Shown here: in pieces, positions 18,061-26,856 of the stretch
How the letters are laid out: each line of letters opens with the position of its first letter
How positions within the stretch are numbered: the stretch's first letter is position 1
Source: Clostridia bacterium
GTDB taxonomy: Bacteria > Bacillota > Clostridia > Lachnospirales > Lachnospiraceae
DNA: 64,000 nucleotides
Direction: 5' to 3'
Assembly (NCBI GenBank): GCA_910574475.1
Contig: CAJTAT010000006.1
Span: 112,492 to 176,491, forward strand
Notes under the pieces: generated by a model
What the model was told of the DNA's origin: nothing
Databases searched by the model: none
What the model saw: the letters and a program-made list of their open reading frames with translations, nothing else
Translations under genes and position numbers: made by a program

Positions 18061-19171
18061 TGTGGAATTTCGAAATGTATGTAAAATATACGATAAAAAG
18101 GTACATGCGGTAGAAGATTTGTCTTTTGTCTGCCATAATGGAGAGTTTTTTGCCATACTTGGGCCTTCAGGCTGTGGAAAGACATCTTCCTTACGTATGC
18201 TTGCAGGATTAGAGGATATTTCAAAAGGAGAAGTATTAATAGGCGACAAGGTTGTCAATAAAATGACTTCTCGTGAACGAAATGTTGCAATGTCATTTGA
18301 AAATTATGGATTGTATCCTGATTTCACCATATTTGATAATATTGCCTATCCTTTACGCATACATAAAACTCCAGAAGAGACAATCAAAAAGAAAGTTTTG
18401 TCAATTGCTAAGAAATTGCATTTGCTTAGTACTTTGGACTTAAAGCCTTCTGCCCTGTCAGGGGGACAAAAGCAAAGAGTTTCAATTGCCAGAGCGCTTG
18501 TTAGAAATCCAGACGTTACGATTATGGATGAGCCCCTTTCACATTTAGATGCACGTATGCGTAGCAATATGCGCAGCGTCATTAAACACTTGCACGATCA
18601 GTTGGGACTGACAACAATCTATGTAACACACGATCAAATTGAAGCAATGACAATGGCTGATAAAATTCTGATTATGAATGAAGGGCACAAACAACAAATA
18701 GGCACACCTGATGAAGTATATTATTATCCAGTAAATATTTTTGTCGCGGGATTTATTGGTACACCACAAATGAATTTAATTGAAAGTTCCATAAGAAAAA
18801 ATGAGGATGGATTAAAGGCAGTTATTGAAAATACGATTTTTATTGATGTATCAAAGTATGGTGAAAATATTTATGATGGAATGAACGTATCCTTAGGAAT
18901 AAGACCAAAAGACATTGCAATTTCTCATAAATTTGAACAGGGGTTTGAAAAAGGAAAGATCTATGTGGTTGAAACATTAGGAGAATCTACCATTATCAGT
19001 ATACAAATAGGCAATACCATTTTACGTGTTGAAAAAGATGGTTATCTGACAGACTGGGATTTTGATGATGAAATTTTCTTTCAAATCATTCCTGAGCACA
19101 TTCATCTTTTTGACAACAATACTGGAATGAGAATTATACCAGAAGATGAAAATAAAAATGATGCCAATTGA
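18038..19171 (+). CDS. ABC importer ATPase 2 (MsmK/UgpC type) with Q-loop Glu
   Basis: A 377-residue paralogue of the preceding ATPase, clearly divergent rather than a recent duplicate. Walker A GPSGCGKT, signature LSGGQKQRVS, Walker B VTIMDEP, D-loop HLDA and H-loop YVTHD are intact. The Q-loop again has Glu (Glu88 in MSFENYGLYPD). Start is uncertain: ATG 18038, GTG 18041 or ATG 18053 (MADVEF, the usual family beginning) are all possible; GGAAAGG ends at 18037. Together with ATPase 1, the two permeases and the binding protein it completes an importer with two unlike nucleotide-binding subunits, as in rhizobial GlpS/GlpT-type systems. Confidence 0.88.
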   Translation: MVKIAMADVEFRNVCKIYDKKVHAVEDLSFVCHNGEFFAILGPSGCGKTSSLRMLAGLEDISKGEVLIGDKVVNKMTSRERNVAMSFENYGLYPDFTIFDNIAYPLRIHKTPEETIKKKVLSIAKKLHLLSTLDLKPSALSGGQKQRVSIARALVRNPDVTIMDEPLSHLDARMRSNMRSVIKHLHDQLGLTTIYVTHDQIEAMTMADKILIMNEGHKQQIGTPDEVYYYPVNIFVAGFIGTPQMNLIESSIRKNEDGLKAVIENTIFIDVSKYGENIYDGMNVSLGIRPKDIAISHKFEQGFEKGKIYVVETLGESTIISIQIGNTILRVEKDGYLTDWDFDDEIFFQIIPEHIHLFDNNTGMRIIPEDENKNDAN

Positions 19172-19214
19172 CAAATAAGGTTGAATAGAGCTGCTTTTAT
19201 AGTTTTATTTTACA

Positions 19215-19254
19215 GGGAACAGTCGGAAAATATCATTCTTTTCCGGCTGCTCCC
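19215..19254. terminator. convergent terminator between ABC operon and pyrG
   Basis: A 16-bp imperfect stem (19215-19230 with 19239-19254, two positions wobble or mismatch) with an 8-base loop. AT-rich runs flank both sides, so it may serve both the plus-strand ABC operon and the minus-strand pyrG. Confidence 0.65.
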
Positions 19255-19260
19255 TTCATT

Positions 19261-20877
19261 TTAATTGTTTTTGAGACTTTTGCTTTTTAATACTGCGGCT
19301 ACAAAACCTCGAAAGAGTGGGTGAGGCCGGTTGGGCCGGGATTTTAGTTCAGGATGCCCCTGGGTACCCAGGAAAAAGGGATGTTCCTTTAATTCTATCA
19401 TTTCTACGATTCGTCCGTCAGGGGAGAGGCCGGAGAGGGTCATTCCCGCCTGTGTCAAATCCTCCCGATAAGTATTGTTTACCTCATAGCGGTGACGGTG
19501 GCGTTCGTGAATGATTTCCTGCCCATAAAGCTCAAAAGCCTTTGAGGTCTTGTCCAGGACACAGGGATAAGAACCCAACCGAAGAGTGCCGCCGATATTT
19601 TCCACGCCACTCTGTTCCGGCATAAGATGAATCACCGGATGCCTGGTATCCGGGTTCAGTTCTGCGCTGTGGGCGTCCTCATAGCCAAGCACATGTCTTG
19701 CGAATTCCACAATGGCCATCTGCATGCCAAGACAGAGTCCCAGGAAGGGAACTTGATGCTCCCGGGCATAGCGGATAGCGCTGATTTTTCCCTCAATACC
19801 CCGATCTCCAAAGCCTCCGGGAACAAGAATACCTTCCACGTCACCCAGATAATCGGCTGCATTTTCGTCTGTGACAAGCTCGGAGTCCACCCATTTGATG
19901 TGAACGACGGCACGGCTTGCGATTCCTCCGTGTTTTAAGGCTTCCACAACACTGATATAGGCGTCATGAAGCTGAATATACTTTCCTACCAGAGCAATGT
20001 GGACCTCAGAAGTAGGATGGCGAAGAGCATCTACCATAGCCTGCCAGTCGGTCAGATCCGGCTTTGGGCAGGGAAGATGCAGACATTCACAGGCGGACTG
20101 GGCCAGGCGCTCTTCCTCCATAGCAAGAGGGGCCTCGTATAAGTATTCCACATCCAGGTTTTGAAGGACATGAGAGCTGGGAACATTGCAGAAAAGGGCA
20201 ATCTTGTCCTTTAATTGCTGATCCAGAGGATATTCACTTCTGCACACAATGATATCCGGCCAGATACCCATTCCCTGCAGATCTTTCACAGAGGCCTGGG
20301 TAGGCTTGGTCTTAAGCTCGCCGGAAGCCTTGATATAAGGAATCAGGGTGACATGAATCAGAATAGCATTTTCGTGTCCTACATCATGCTGAAACTGGCG
20401 AATGGCCTCCAGGAAAGGCTGACTCTCAATATCACCTACAGTACCACCCACTTCAATCAGGGCAATGTGCATTTCATCAGAATCAGAATTTCGATAAAAG
20501 CGGCTTTTGATCTCATCTGTAATATGGGGGATCACCTGAACCGTACCGCCACCATAATCTCCTCTGCGCTCCTTGTGTAGGACAGTCCAATAGATTTTTC
20601 CAGTGGTGACATTGGAATTCTGAGTCAAAGACTCATCAATAAAGCGTTCATAATGCCCTAGATCCAGATCTGTCTCAGCTCCATCGTCCGTGACAAACAC
20701 TTCGCCGTGTTGTACAGGATTCATAGTTCCGGGATCCATATTAATATAAGGATCAAACTTTTGCATGGTAACTTTATAACCCCGAGCCTTCAAAAGACGA
20801 CCCAGAGATGCTGCAGTGATACCTTTTCCAAGGCCAGACACGACTCCGCCTGTGACAAACACATACTTAACGGACAT
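19261..20877 (-). CDS. pyrG: CTP synthase
   Basis: The 538-residue enzyme makes CTP from UTP, ATP and glutamine. The N-terminal amidoligase domain starts with [20 protein letters not shown] (P-loop), and the C-terminal class I glutaminase domain shows the nucleophile Cys in FLGLCLGMQ and the His/Glu pair in GHPELKS near the end. Length is as expected. AGGAGGAAA lies just upstream of the ATG. Its 5' leader is a roughly 180-nt structured repeat element (20884-21063) shared with gatC. Confidence 0.97.
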   Translation of the reverse strand: MSVKYVFVTGGVVSGLGKGITAASLGRLLKARGYKVTMQKFDPYINMDPGTMNPVQHGEVFVTDDGAETDLDLGHYERFIDESLTQNSNVTTGKIYWTVLHKERRGDYGGGTVQVIPHITDEIKSRFYRNSDSDEMHIALIEVGGTVGDIESQPFLEAIRQFQHDVGHENAILIHVTLIPYIKASGELKTKPTQASVKDLQGMGIWPDIIVCRSEYPLDQQLKDKIALFCNVPSSHVLQNLDVEYLYEAPLAMEEERLAQSACECLHLPCPKPDLTDWQAMVDALRHPTSEVHIALVGKYIQLHDAYISVVEALKHGGIASRAVVHIKWVDSELVTDENAADYLGDVEGILVPGGFGDRGIEGKISAIRYAREHQVPFLGLCLGMQMAIVEFARHVLGYEDAHSAELNPDTRHPVIHLMPEQSGVENIGGTLRLGSYPCVLDKTSKAFELYGQEIIHERHRHRYEVNNTYREDLTQAGMTLSGLSPDGRIVEMIELKEHPFFLGTQGHPELKSRPNRPHPLFRGFVAAVLKSKSLKNN

Positions 20878-20883
20878 TGTTTT

Positions 20884-21063
20884 CCTCCTACTAATCTAAG
20901 TTGCTACGCAACAGCACTAAAGGGTAAAGTCACTTCGACACACACTTATGAGAGAAACTTTCATTCGCAAAGGCACTCATGAAAGTTCCTCTCGTGTGCC
21001 TTTGCTACTTTACCGCCCAGCAAAAATATGTCTAATAAACACTTGACATTTCTTAGCTGGACT
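20884..21063 (-). repeat. structured leader element, copy A (before pyrG)
   Basis: Read on the minus strand, the element opens with AGTCCAGCTAA, closes a first hairpin at TTGCTGG, and continues into a 92-nt imperfect hairpin (20923-21014) bounded by GGTAAAGT and ACTTTACC, with arms including GGCACACGAGAG and CTCTC...GTGTGTC. A small hairpin GTTGC-gta-GCAAC (20900-20912) follows, then the ribosome site AGGAGG (20884-20889). It matches the leader of gatC (55482-55640) in order, spacing and sequence; both main hairpins are exactly 92 nt. The predicted -10 box lies directly next to it, so the element would form the whole 5' UTR. Confidence 0.8.
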
Positions 21064-21090
21064 ATTATAAGTACCGCGATTAATTGTCAA
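21064..21090 (-). promoter_or_regulatory. promoter for pyrG
   Basis: On the minus strand TTGACA (21085-21090) is followed by TATAAT (21064-21069) at 15 bp, or by TAATAG at about 17 bp. Spacing is slightly off, but both boxes are strong. Transcription would start inside the first bases of the structured leader. Confidence 0.55.
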
Positions 21091-21144
21091 AAATAACTTT
21101 GATATTATACTGCTGTGGAGGGAAAAAATCCAGCATATTCACGT

Positions 21145-21182
21145 TAAAAACAGCCGAAAAAATTACGGATTTTTTCGGCTGT
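21145..21182 (-). terminator. terminator downstream of mazF
   Basis: A perfect 14-bp inverted repeat (21150-21163 with 21169-21182) with a five-base loop. On the minus strand the stem is followed by five T, about 55 bp after the mazF stop codon. Confidence 0.85.
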
Positions 21183-21235
21183 GGAAAGAAATTTTAAATT
21201 AGGTCTGCTTTGGCGATGACATTTCTTTTGTATTA

Positions 21236-21562
21236 TCACATGAAGCTAGTGATTAAACTTCTTGCTTCACCCCAAATGTCTACAGGACATTCTTCTTTAA
21301 ACTGAGCATTTCGTGCTTTGACATCCAGCATTTTTACCTGGTCACATAATATGACTCCTGTTGTCTGGGTGCGTTCGTCCAGTTTAATATGAAATGGATG
21401 ATTCTTATTTGTGTTGGTTATTGGACAAACGAGCGCTAAGGAACTGTGTTGATTTAAAATATCATTGCTTAAGACAATAGCAGGCCTTCTTCCACTTTGC
21501 TCATGACCCTGCTGTGGATTAAAATCCATGACAATGATATCACCTTGTTTATAAGCTACCAC
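21236..21562 (-). CDS. mazF: MazF/PemK-type mRNA interferase toxin
   Basis: A 108-residue protein with the full MazF pattern: GDIIVMDFNPQQGHEQSGRRPAIVLSN is the N-terminal beta-sheet with the catalytic Arg region, then CPITNTNKN and TGVILCDQVKMLDVKAR. Such toxins cut mRNA at short sequence motifs and are held inactive by the partner. It overlaps the antitoxin gene by seven bases, the standard antitoxin-first order. Confidence 0.93.
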   Translation of the reverse strand: MVAYKQGDIIVMDFNPQQGHEQSGRRPAIVLSNDILNQHSSLALVCPITNTNKNHPFHIKLDERTQTTGVILCDQVKMLDVKARNAQFKEECPVDIWGEARSLITSFM

Positions 21563-21873
21563 TTTTCATTCCCTACTGGATCACCTACATCAACCTCTGG
21601 TGTGCTTTCAACATAAATTTCATCGAGTGGCTTTTTGTAGAATGTTTCCAACCTTTCTTGTAAATTAAGGTATTTTGGACTATCAATTTTTTCGATTGTC
21701 ATCTTTCCATCATATACACTTATCTCAACTGTATCGTCTTCTTTTAAATTCATTTGTAATAATATTTCCTTTGATAATCGAATTCCTTGACTATTTCCCC
21801 ATTTTCTAATATTTGTTTGTGTTGTAAATGCGTGTAATCTTTCTCTCTCGTAATCTTTAAGTAATGTATTCAT
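21556..21873 (-). CDS. mazE: MazE/AbrB-type antitoxin
   Basis: From this start the protein has 105 residues. The AbrB/SpoVT swapped-hairpin DNA-binding motif is TNIRKWGNSQGIRLSKEILL near 18-37, typical of MazE. The acidic C-terminal half should wrap the toxin. A longer in-frame reading from 21978 would run through the operator repeats, so the ATG at 21873 is preferred; AAGGAT lies just before it. It should bind its own promoter at the twin repeats 21902-21950. Confidence 0.88.
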   Translation of the reverse strand: MNTLLKDYERERLHAFTTQTNIRKWGNSQGIRLSKEILLQMNLKEDDTVEISVYDGKMTIEKIDSPKYLNLQERLETFYKKPLDEIYVESTPEVDVGDPVGNEKW

Positions 21874-21901
21874 ATCCTTTTTCTTTTTCCTTCTCTTGCA
21901 A

Positions 21902-21950
21902 GTATATACAATGGATATACCTTTGATTTTAGTATATACAAAGTATATCC
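21902..21950. promoter_or_regulatory. twin operator of mazEF
   Basis: Two 19-bp near-palindromes, 21902-21920 and 21932-21950, lie exactly 30 bp apart. Both open with GTATATACA; they end GGATATAC and GTATATCC. They sit 28-77 bp ahead of the antitoxin start and fit cooperative MazE/MazF autorepression. Confidence 0.7.
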
Positions 21951-22075
21951 ATTTGTCAACATAACATTCTTTTTTCAAAAATATTCTCTCTTGAAGAAGG
22001 AAGACTCTCGCAACAGTTCAGTCTGTACTATTTTACAGATTGTTACATTTACATAGATTTTTCACAGGTTTCGTA

Positions 22076-22104
22076 TTGCTTTCTCTCAAATCAGACATTA
22101 TAAT
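22076..22104 (+). promoter_or_regulatory. sigma-A promoter for ftsH
   Basis: TTGCTT at 22076-22081, 17 bp, TATAAT at 22099-22104, about 50 bp upstream of the ftsH start. Confidence 0.75.
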
Positions 22105-22156
22105 AGAAGTGTTATGATCGCGGGAAGTGTGATGATATACACAAGGAGGAGAATTT

Positions 22157-24220
22157 ATGGAAGAAAACAATAATCCTAACCGCCAGTCTGGTGGCGGGGA
22201 CAAAAATAAACCACCAAAAAACCGTCAAAGTATCATGGTATTTCTGGTTGTGGCTATGGTTACGATGCTGGCCTGGAATTATATCAGTAGCCTGGGAGCC
22301 GGAAATAATACGATAACATATAATGAGTTTATGGAGATGCTGGATAAGGGCGAGGTGGAGAGCGTCGAGATTACCTCAAAACAGATCAAAATTATTTCTA
22401 CATCCAAGACGCCAATGGGCGGAGATGTAGTCTACTATACGGGAATTGTCCCTGACTATCAGCTTGAGCAGAAGTTAAGTGAAGCAGGCGTGACCTATGG
22501 GGCTCCTATTGATGATATGAAGGAGCTTATTATTTCTGTACTGGTCAATATCCTTCTTCCCGTTTTACTGATGTGGGCTGTATTTGCCCTGGTTATGCGT
22601 AAAATGGGCGGTGGCGGCGTCATGGGCGTCGGAAAGAGCAAGGCAAAGGTCTATATTGAAAAAGATACTGGCGTTACATTCAAGGATGTGGCCGGAGAAG
22701 AGGAGGCAAAGGAGTCTCTTCAAGAAGTGGTGGATTTCCTGCACAATCCGGGAAAGTACACAAAGATTGGCGCCAAGCTTCCCAAAGGAGCTTTGCTGGT
22801 GGGCCCTCCTGGAACGGGAAAGACTCTGCTCGCAAAGGCTGTGGCAGGTGAGGCGCACGTTCCTTTTTTCTCTCTGTCGGGTTCTGACTTTGTGGAAATG
22901 TTTGTAGGCGTGGGTGCCTCCCGCGTCCGTGACTTGTTTGAAGAGGCGAAAAAACATTCCCCCTGCATCATTTTTATTGATGAGATAGATGCCATCGGTA
23001 AGAGCCGTGATTCCCGTTACGGCGGTGGTAATGATGAGCGTGAACAGACGTTAAATCAGCTTTTGGCTGAAATGGATGGTTTTGACAGCAGTAAAGCCTG
23101 CTTGGTGTTGGCTGCTACGAACCGGCCTGAAGTTCTTGATCAGGCGTTATTGCGTCCTGGACGTTTTGATCGCCGTGTCATTGTGGATCGGCCGGACTTG
23201 AAGGGACGTGTGGATATTCTGAAAGTACATGCCAAGAATGTCAGCATGGATGAGACGGTAGATTTGGATGCGATAGCCCTGGCTACAAGCGGTGCTGTGG
23301 GATCTGACTTGGCAAATATGATTAATGAAGCTGCTATTTTGGCGGTCAAAAACGGGAGAATTGCTGTTTCCCAAAAAGATTTATTTGAGTCAGTAGAGGT
23401 TGTCCTGGTGGGCAAAGAGAAGAAAGATCGGATTATGAGCAAGGAGGAGCGTCGGATTGTCTCCTACCATGAGGTAGGACATGCCCTGGTAAGCGCTCTT
23501 CAAAAGGACGCCGAGCCGGTTCAGAAGATCACCATAGTTCCTAGAACCATGGGCGCCCTGGGCTATGTAATGCAGGTACCAGAGGAAGAGAAGTACCTGA
23601 ATACGAAAAAAGAGATTAATGCAATGCTGGTGGGACTGCTGGCCGGACGTGCGGCAGAGGAGATTGTATTTGACACGGTAACTACTGGTGCGGCAAATGA
23701 TATTGAGAAAGCCACTCGTGTTGCCCGGGCTATGGTGACGCAGTATGGTATGTCGGAAAAGTTTGGCCTGATGGGACTGGAGACAAAGGAGAATGAGTAT
23801 CTGTCCGGCCGGACTGTAATGAACTGTAGTGATGTGACGGCTGCGGACGTAGATCAGGAGGTAATGGCGATTCTGAAGCGCTCCTATGAAGAGGCAAAGC
23901 GGCTCTTGGGTGAAAACAGGGATGTTATGGACAAGATTGCTGAATTCCTGATTCAGAAAGAAACCATTACAGGGAAAGAGTTTATGAAGATCTTCCGGGA
24001 AGTAAAGGGAATCCCAGAGCCGGAGGAAGATGAGGAGCAAAAGAGCGAGAGAGTCACCGAAAAGAAGGCGGAAGAGCCAGCCGGGGACCAAGCTGTAAAA
24101 GAGGAAGCTGAGCCATCTGAATCAGAAGAAACCATAAAGGAAAATGAGACGGTGGTACAAGAAACTGTGGAGACAGCGACAGAAGAGACCTGGGAAGACG
24201 AAACAAAAACAACAGAATAA
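22157..24220 (+). CDS. ftsH: ATP-dependent zinc metalloprotease FtsH
   Basis: The 687-residue AAA+ membrane protease degrades misfolded membrane proteins and short-lived regulators. Two membrane spans (about 27-46 and 118-140) flank a small outer domain. The AAA domain has Walker A GPPGTGKT (about 216-223), Walker [12 protein letters not shown] and the second region of homology [20 protein letters not shown]. The zinc site is HEVGH at 438-442. The last 70 residues are an acidic Glu/Thr tail without clear fold. AAGGAGGAG precedes the start. It is monocistronic, with its own promoter and terminator. Confidence 0.97.
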   Translation: MEENNNPNRQSGGGDKNKPPKNRQSIMVFLVVAMVTMLAWNYISSLGAGNNTITYNEFMEMLDKGEVESVEITSKQIKIISTSKTPMGGDVVYYTGIVPDYQLEQKLSEAGVTYGAPIDDMKELIISVLVNILLPVLLMWAVFALVMRKMGGGGVMGVGKSKAKVYIEKDTGVTFKDVAGEEEAKESLQEVVDFLHNPGKYTKIGAKLPKGALLVGPPGTGKTLLAKAVAGEAHVPFFSLSGSDFVEMFVGVGASRVRDLFEEAKKHSPCIIFIDEIDAIGKSRDSRYGGGNDEREQTLNQLLAEMDGFDSSKACLVLAATNRPEVLDQALLRPGRFDRRVIVDRPDLKGRVDILKVHAKNVSMDETVDLDAIALATSGAVGSDLANMINEAAILAVKNGRIAVSQKDLFESVEVVLVGKEKKDRIMSKEERRIVSYHEVGHALVSALQKDAEPVQKITIVPRTMGALGYVMQVPEEEKYLNTKKEINAMLVGLLAGRAAEEIVFDTVTTGAANDIEKATRVARAMVTQYGMSEKFGLMGLETKENEYLSGRTVMNCSDVTAADVDQEVMAILKRSYEEAKRLLGENRDVMDKIAEFLIQKETITGKEFMKIFREVKGIPEPEEDEEQKSERVTEKKAEEPAGDQAVKEEAEPSESEETIKENETVVQETVETATEETWEDETKTTE

Positions 24221-24240
24221 AAATTAAATAGAAAAACATG

Positions 24241-24287
24241 AAAAACCCTTTGCAGACAACCTTATTATTCGGCTGCAAGGGGTTTTT
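24241..24287 (+). terminator. rho-independent terminator after ftsH
   Basis: A stem of ten base pairs (24246-24255 with 24273-24282), extended by an A-run/T-run pairing, then a T-run at 24283-24287. Confidence 0.88.
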
Positions 24288-24337
24288 GTGCGATTTATAT
24301 AAAGTGTTCTGTAATTCAGAATTAAATCCCAACAATA

Positions 24338-24365
24338 TTGACAATATTAAATTAAATGTTAAAAT
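24338..24365 (+). promoter_or_regulatory. sigma-A promoter for the IclR regulator gene
   Basis: Perfect TTGACA at 24338-24343 and TAAAAT at 24360-24365 with 16-bp spacing. Confidence 0.7.
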
Positions 24366-24381
24366 GAGTTCATGATAATAA

Positions 24382-24406
24382 AGAACTTAGTTCTAAATAT
24401 CAGAAC
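24382..24406. promoter_or_regulatory. palindromic operator candidate in the iclR leader
   Basis: AGAAC-tta-GTTCT (24382-24394) is a perfect palindrome, and a further AGAAC half-site lies at 24402-24406. It is just downstream of the promoter and close to the ribosome site, well placed for autorepression by the IclR protein. Confidence 0.5.
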
Positions 24407-24419
24407 AATGGAGGGGAGT

Positions 24420-25178
24420 ATGGAAGAGCAATTTAAAGTAAAGACTCTTGGAAAAGCGTTAAGAGTACTCGAGTGTTTTAACGTGCATACGCCGGAACTA
24501 GGCATTACTGACATTAGCCGTAAGTTAAAGCTCCAGAAAAGTAATGTCCATGATATTATTTCTACATTTGAACAGGCGGGATATATCTCACAAAATCCCC
24601 ACAATGGGAAGTATTTTCTCACTGTAAAAATGCTGGAATACTCCTTTGTGATCAATGAATATTTTGGGTATACCAGAATGGCATATGATGTGGTCGATAA
24701 GCTTTCTGAGAAGGTACACCAGATTACATTCTTTGCCATTCCTCAAGAGACAGATGTATTTTATTTGCACAGTGCACATCCGCATGAACGCCTGGCAGCA
24801 TTTCCCTATCGTACGATTGCAGGAGAAAAATGCCCCATGTATTGTTCTGCTCTGGGTAAATCCATGCTGGCGTTTGGCGAACCAGAATTAATGAAAAAAC
24901 TAGAGGAAGTCAAAAAAATCCGATTCACACCTAATACGATCCTGTCACAGGAAGCTCTTCAGAAGGAACTGATAAAAGTGCGTCAGAGAGGTTATAGTAC
25001 AGATATGGGGGAGCATGAATATAATTTGGGAGCTGTGGCAGTACCTGTTCTTGACAGACAGGGAAAGCTGGTAGCTGCAATCAGTATTTACAGTACTTGC
25101 GAGACAATCGAAAAAAATATGACTGAATACGCATCCTGCCTGAAAGAAGCAGCTTTCGAGATAAGAGAGAGGCTCTAG
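24420..25178 (+). CDS. IclR family transcriptional regulator
   Basis: This start was chosen for GGAGGGG ending three bases before it; an earlier in-frame ATG (24372) lies inside the operator. The 252-residue protein has an N-terminal winged helix (about 5-65, ITDISRKLKLQKSNVHDIIS) and the C-terminal IclR effector domain (about 80-250, CPMYCSALGKSMLAF; RGYSTDMGEHEYNLGAVAVP). Family members respond to small acids or aromatic intermediates. It directly precedes and is co-oriented with the transporter/aldolase cluster, so it is the likely local regulator of that pathway. Confidence 0.92.
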   Translation: MEEQFKVKTLGKALRVLECFNVHTPELGITDISRKLKLQKSNVHDIISTFEQAGYISQNPHNGKYFLTVKMLEYSFVINEYFGYTRMAYDVVDKLSEKVHQITFFAIPQETDVFYLHSAHPHERLAAFPYRTIAGEKCPMYCSALGKSMLAFGEPELMKKLEEVKKIRFTPNTILSQEALQKELIKVRQRGYSTDMGEHEYNLGAVAVPVLDRQGKLVAAISIYSTCETIEKNMTEYASCLKEAAFEIRERL

Positions 25179-25183
25179 CCCTC

Positions 25184-25232
25184 TAGATCCCCGTGTGCTG
25201 GAAGGGCCGAAGCGGTACTTAAAATAGGAGGA
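25184..25232 (+). repeat. short leader motif, copy E (before tctC)
   Basis: A 49-nt segment from TAGATCCCCGTGTGCTGGAA to the ribosome site AGGAGGA. It matches 60547-60595 over its full 49 nt with about seven differences, and partly matches 41768-41802. It occupies nearly the whole gap between the iclR stop and the tctC start. Confidence 0.75.
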
Positions 25233-25237
25233 CAAAC

Positions 25238-26212
25238 ATGAAAAATATGTTATGGAAAAGAATAAGCTTTTTACTTGCAGCAATTGTTACAGTTGCAGCT
25301 TTAACGGGCTGCTCCAGTAAATCTGCTGAATATCCAAGCAAAGATATCACTGTATTAATACCAAAATCAGCAGGAGGCGGTACGGATACATCTGCCAGGG
25401 CTTTTATGGAATTTGTTTCAAAAAAACTTCCAGATGGCGTAAATATGGTAGGCGTAAACAACCCAGATGGAAACGGTGTAGTCTGTATGGAAAAGCTGGC
25501 AGATTCTGATAAAGACGGTTATACCATTGGTATGGTGGTAGTGGAAGCAGCTATGATGCCGCATATGGGTCAGATGGACAAGACAGTAGAGGATTATGAT
25601 GCGATCTGTGCCACCATTGCAGATCCGGTTGCTCTGGTAGTAAAAGCAGACGCCCCTTACAGCACAGCTCAGGAATTTATTGATTACTGTACGGAGCATC
25701 CAGGAGAGGTTCAGATTGGAAATGCAGGAACTGTTTCCAGTACTTATATCTGTGCCCAGAAAATGGCGGAAGGCCTGGCGCTGGATGTGACTCATGTACC
25801 CTACAGCGATGGTACAGGTCCGGCAGTTGCAGCTCTGGTAGGAGGGCATATTAATGCGGTTATGGCTACGCCAGGCTCTGTAAAGACACAAGTGGAAGCC
25901 GGAGAACTGAAATATATTGCAATTCTTGCAGACGAGCGGATGACACTTTTCCCAGACATTCCTACATTTAAGGAAGAAGTAGGATTAGAGTTTGAGCTCC
26001 TTTCATGGGCAGCAATGTGTGCACCGGCAGATACAGATGCGGAAGCTTTGGAATATTTAAGGAGTGTATTTAAAGAAGTGGCAGAGAGTCAGGAATTCCA
26101 AGACTATATGAGTAACCTGGGGATAGAGCCGGTTGTAATAATTGGTGAGGATGCCCAGAAAATGCTGGAGGATGACAGTAAGCTTTATAAGGAAATGCTT
26201 GTGACTGAATAG
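25238..26212 (+). CDS. tctC: tripartite tricarboxylate transporter substrate-binding lipoprotein
   Basis: A 324-residue TctC/Bug family binding protein. The signal peptide ends in lipobox LTGC (Cys25). The mature start EYPSKDITVLIPKSAGGGTD and the central PYSDGTGPAVAALVGGHINA are classical Bug signatures; the first loop binds carboxylate groups through water. It catches an organic acid outside the cell for the TctAB membrane pair that follows. Substrate is unknown; Bug proteins bind citrate, other carboxylates and amino or aromatic acids. Confidence 0.92.
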   Translation: MKNMLWKRISFLLAAIVTVAALTGCSSKSAEYPSKDITVLIPKSAGGGTDTSARAFMEFVSKKLPDGVNMVGVNNPDGNGVVCMEKLADSDKDGYTIGMVVVEAAMMPHMGQMDKTVEDYDAICATIADPVALVVKADAPYSTAQEFIDYCTEHPGEVQIGNAGTVSSTYICAQKMAEGLALDVTHVPYSDGTGPAVAALVGGHINAVMATPGSVKTQVEAGELKYIAILADERMTLFPDIPTFKEEVGLEFELLSWAAMCAPADTDAEALEYLRSVFKEVAESQEFQDYMSNLGIEPVVIIGEDAQKMLEDDSKLYKEMLVTE

Positions 26213-26295
26213 GAAATTTGGTAATGGCCATTCATTGCATTGAGTGTATTGGGCTTTGAGTGGCCATTCATTTATCATATAGGAGTGATGCAGGA

Positions 26296-26751
26296 ATGAA
26301 AAGATATGTACTGATTGTCAGCGGCATAACAGCGCTCATCGCAGGAAGCTTTTATTACATGGCGTGTCAGTTGCCAGTATCCGAACTGGATGATCTGGGA
26401 CCATCATTCTGGCCCAAAATTTTGTGCATTGTTCTTTTTATATGCGCAGTATTCATGGCCGTTGAAACTTTGATCAGATATCAGAAAGAAGATATCCCTG
26501 TAAGCTTTATTGCCACTGTCTGGCAAAAAACAGCGTGGAAGGCCATAGGGATTATCGCCCTATTTACAATATGTATAAAGTTCCTGGGTTTTTATCTCTC
26601 AGCGCTTTTGTATTTGCCATGTATGCTGTGGCTTTTGGGAGAACGAAACCGTAAAGTAATTTTACTGCTGGACATTGGAACGATCCTTGTAGTGTATATT
26701 GTATTCTGCATGCTACTGCGTGTACAGCTTCCAGAACCGATTTTTTTATAA
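26296..26751 (+). CDS. tctB: tripartite tricarboxylate transporter small membrane subunit
   Basis: From this ATG the protein has 151 residues with four predicted membrane spans, the size and layout of TctB. The first outer loop has the typical DDLGPSFWPKILC. An upstream in-frame ATG at 26260 has no better ribosome site. It lies between the tctC and tctA genes as in other TTT operons. The stop codon is followed within seven bases by the half leader element before tctA. Confidence 0.85.
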   Translation: MKRYVLIVSGITALIAGSFYYMACQLPVSELDDLGPSFWPKILCIVLFICAVFMAVETLIRYQKEDIPVSFIATVWQKTAWKAIGIIALFTICIKFLGFYLSALLYLPCMLWLLGERNRKVILLLDIGTILVVYIVFCMLLRVQLPEPIFL

Positions 26752-26758
26752 ACAGTAT

Positions 26759-26850
26759 GAGTGCCTTTTCGAATGAAAGTTTCTCTCATTCAGTGTGCGC
26801 CGAACTGATTTTACTCTTTCGTGCCATCGCGCAGCGATTTTAATAGGAGG
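26759..26850 (+). repeat. structured leader element, half copy B (before tctA)
   Basis: This copy begins inside what is the central loop in copies A and C (GAGTGCCTTTTCGAATGAAAG) and continues through GTGTGCGCCGAA, TTTTAC and the small hairpin ATCGC-gca-GCGAT (26826-26838) to the ribosome site AGGAGG. The left arm is missing; homology starts seven bases after the tctB stop codon. Confidence 0.75.
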
Positions 26851-26856
26851 ACGGAT

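Noticed and set aside
20884..21063. pyrG leader as the reiterative-transcription attenuator known from Bacillus
   Set aside because: The start region does not begin with GGG followed by a terminator; the element instead matches the gatC leader.
23390..24091. 233-codon frame opposite ftsH
   Set aside because: Shadow of the ftsH reading frame; composition is that of an antisense frame.
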